Shown: in pieces, positions 6,637-7,364 of the stretch
Numbering within the stretch: position 1 is the first letter of the stretch
Layout: every line of letters begins with the position of its first letter
DNA from: Bifidobacteriaceae bacterium
GTDB lineage: Bacteria > Actinomycetota > Actinomycetes > Actinomycetales > WQXJ01
NCBI GenBank assembly: GCA_031266115.1
Contig: JAISBQ010000362.1
Span: 1 to 7,364 of the forward strand
Length of the DNA: 7,364 bases
Direction of reading: 5' to 3'
Made by a program: the position numbers and the translations under genes
The notes under the pieces: generated by a model
What the model was told of the DNA's origin: nothing
Database searches by the model: none
The model's input: the letters and a program-made list of their open reading frames with translations, nothing else

Positions 6637-7364
6637 GACTGCGCCTCCGCCATGGCCCGCCACCGCTGCGGGAAATCCGGCATGGTCTTGGCGGTGGTGG
6701 CGACGTCCCTGACCTCCACCCCGTCCACGACCAGACCGACGATGGCGGCGAACATGGCCATCCGATGGTCGCCGTAGGTCTCGACTACCGCGGGCCGCAG
6801 CGGGCCGGGGACGATCTCCAGCCCGTCCGCCAGCTCACGCGCACCTCCGCCGAGACGCGTGATTTCCCTCCTCAAGGCGGCGATCCTGTCGGTCTCGTGG
6901 CCGCGCAGATGTCCAATCCCCTTCAGCCGGCTCGGGCCGTCCGCGACGGTCGCGATCGCCGCCAGCGTGGGGGCAAGTTCGCCTGCCGGCGTGAGGTCGA
7001 GGTCGGCTCCCCGAGGTCGCCGGGTCGCGGTCGCGCTCAGGCCGTCGGGCGACCAGGAGACCTCGGCCCCACATGCGGTGAGGTAGTCACGCTGGAGGTC
7101 TCCGGGCTGGGTGGTGGCAGCCGGCCAACCGGCCACCGTGACGCGCCCGCCTGCGACCAGCGCCGCCGCGAGGAACGGCGCTCCGCCCGACAGATCGGGC
7201 TCGATCACCATGTCGCGACCATGGAGCCGCCCGCCCACGCGCCAGCCACGGTCCCCGTGCGCCCCTGGAGGCAGTTCTTCGACATCGGCCCCGAAATCGC
7301 GCAGTGCGCCCAGGGTCATCGCCACGTGAGGCGCGGAGGGAACGGGACCCGATGGCCACACAGT
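6633..7364 (-). CDS. aroA: 3-phosphoshikimate 1-carboxyvinyltransferase (EPSP synthase), C-terminal part, 5' end cut by window edge
   Basis: Joins shikimate-3-phosphate and phosphoenolpyruvate to form EPSP in the shikimate pathway. The 243 residues present are a little over half of a typical protein of about 430, and the frame is open to the window edge. The GTG at 7361 is internal, not a start. Visible blocks, counted from the first complete codon, are PVPSAPHVAMT (7-17), EPDLSGGAPFLAAAL (55-69), DLTPAGELAPTLAAIA (123-138), HLRGHETDRIAAL (152-164), YGDHRMAM (197-204) and TTAKTMPDFPQRW (223-235). GEL at 128-130 corresponds to the DMPD region of E. coli, and Glu there looks usual for actinobacterial enzymes. 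At 59-61 the sequence is SGG, where actinobacterial homologues usually have SNA. The N-terminal residues that determine glyphosate response are outside the window. The stop overlaps the rsgA start. Confidence 0.96.
   Translation of the reverse strand, partial: TVWPSGPVPSAPHVAMTLGALRDFGADVEELPPGAHGDRGWRVGGRLHGRDMVIEPDLSGGAPFLAAALVAGGRVTVAGWPAATTQPGDLQRDYLTACGAEVSWSPDGLSATATRRPRGADLDLTPAGELAPTLAAIATVADGPSRLKGIGHLRGHETDRIAALRREITRLGGGARELADGLEIVPGPLRPAVVETYGDHRMAMFAAIVGLVVDGVEVRDVATTAKTMPDFPQRWRAMAEAQS
6641..6648 (-). promoter_or_regulatory. Ribosome binding site deciding the GTG start of rsgA
   Basis: Inside the end of aroA, the minus strand reads GCGGAGGC with the GGAGG core ending 7 bases before GTG 6636. 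The upstream ATG at 6663 lacks such a clear match. Together with the GTGA stop/start overlap this favours the GTG. Confidence 0.7.

Noticed and set aside
1..7364. Mobile element, CRISPR array, phage or defence system
   Set aside because: I saw no direct-repeat arrays, transposase or integrase motifs or tRNA-like sequences. All coding space is taken by four housekeeping genes and one secreted glycosidase.

Overview
The window looks like a chromosomal segment of a high-GC Gram-positive bacterium (Actinomycetota). The evidence is the high GC content with G/C-rich third codon positions, and protein sequences of actinobacterial type: a HisN-class histidinol-phosphatase, and AroA and RsgA with actinobacterial motif variants. 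The gene order aroA-rsgA-hisN is also one I associate with actinobacteria. I cannot name a genus. The modular secreted glycosidase would suit a gut- or host-associated actinobacterium such as a Bifidobacteriaceae or Actinomycetaceae member, but that is inference.

All five genes lie on the minus strand, so the reading order is from the high-coordinate end down. From 7364 to 3831 there is a tightly packed four-gene unit: the C-terminal part of aroA (cut by the window edge), rsgA, hisN and miaA. Each junction is a 4-base stop/start overlap (GTGA, ATGA, ATGA), so the four genes are probably one transcript with translational coupling. The products are an aromatic amino acid biosynthesis enzyme, a 30S ribosome-assembly GTPase, a histidine biosynthesis phosphatase and a tRNA A37 prenyltransferase. 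Together they are housekeeping functions linking amino acid supply and translation.

Positions 3612-3830 are a 219-base intergenic region. It holds a good ribosome binding site for the next gene, a possible promoter, and two dyad-symmetric elements that could be operators. I see no convincing terminator for the upstream operon.

From 3611 to the left edge runs one large open gene (at least 1203 codons, 3' end outside the window). It encodes a secreted multidomain glycoside hydrolase family 3 enzyme: signal peptide, Listeria-Bacteroides (InlB B-type) repeat, EF-hand-like loop, GH3 N- and C-domains with catalytic motifs intact, a second B-type repeat, two FIVAR helical repeats, then a Pro/Thr-rich linker. 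It is probably a cell-surface or extracellular beta-glycosidase with its own transcriptional control.

I do not find a new biological system here. The points most worth checking are the near-perfect 19-bp palindrome upstream of the glycosidase gene, the modular architecture of that glycosidase, the placement of miaA in the aroA-rsgA-hisN unit, and a few substitutions in conserved motifs of HisN and AroA.
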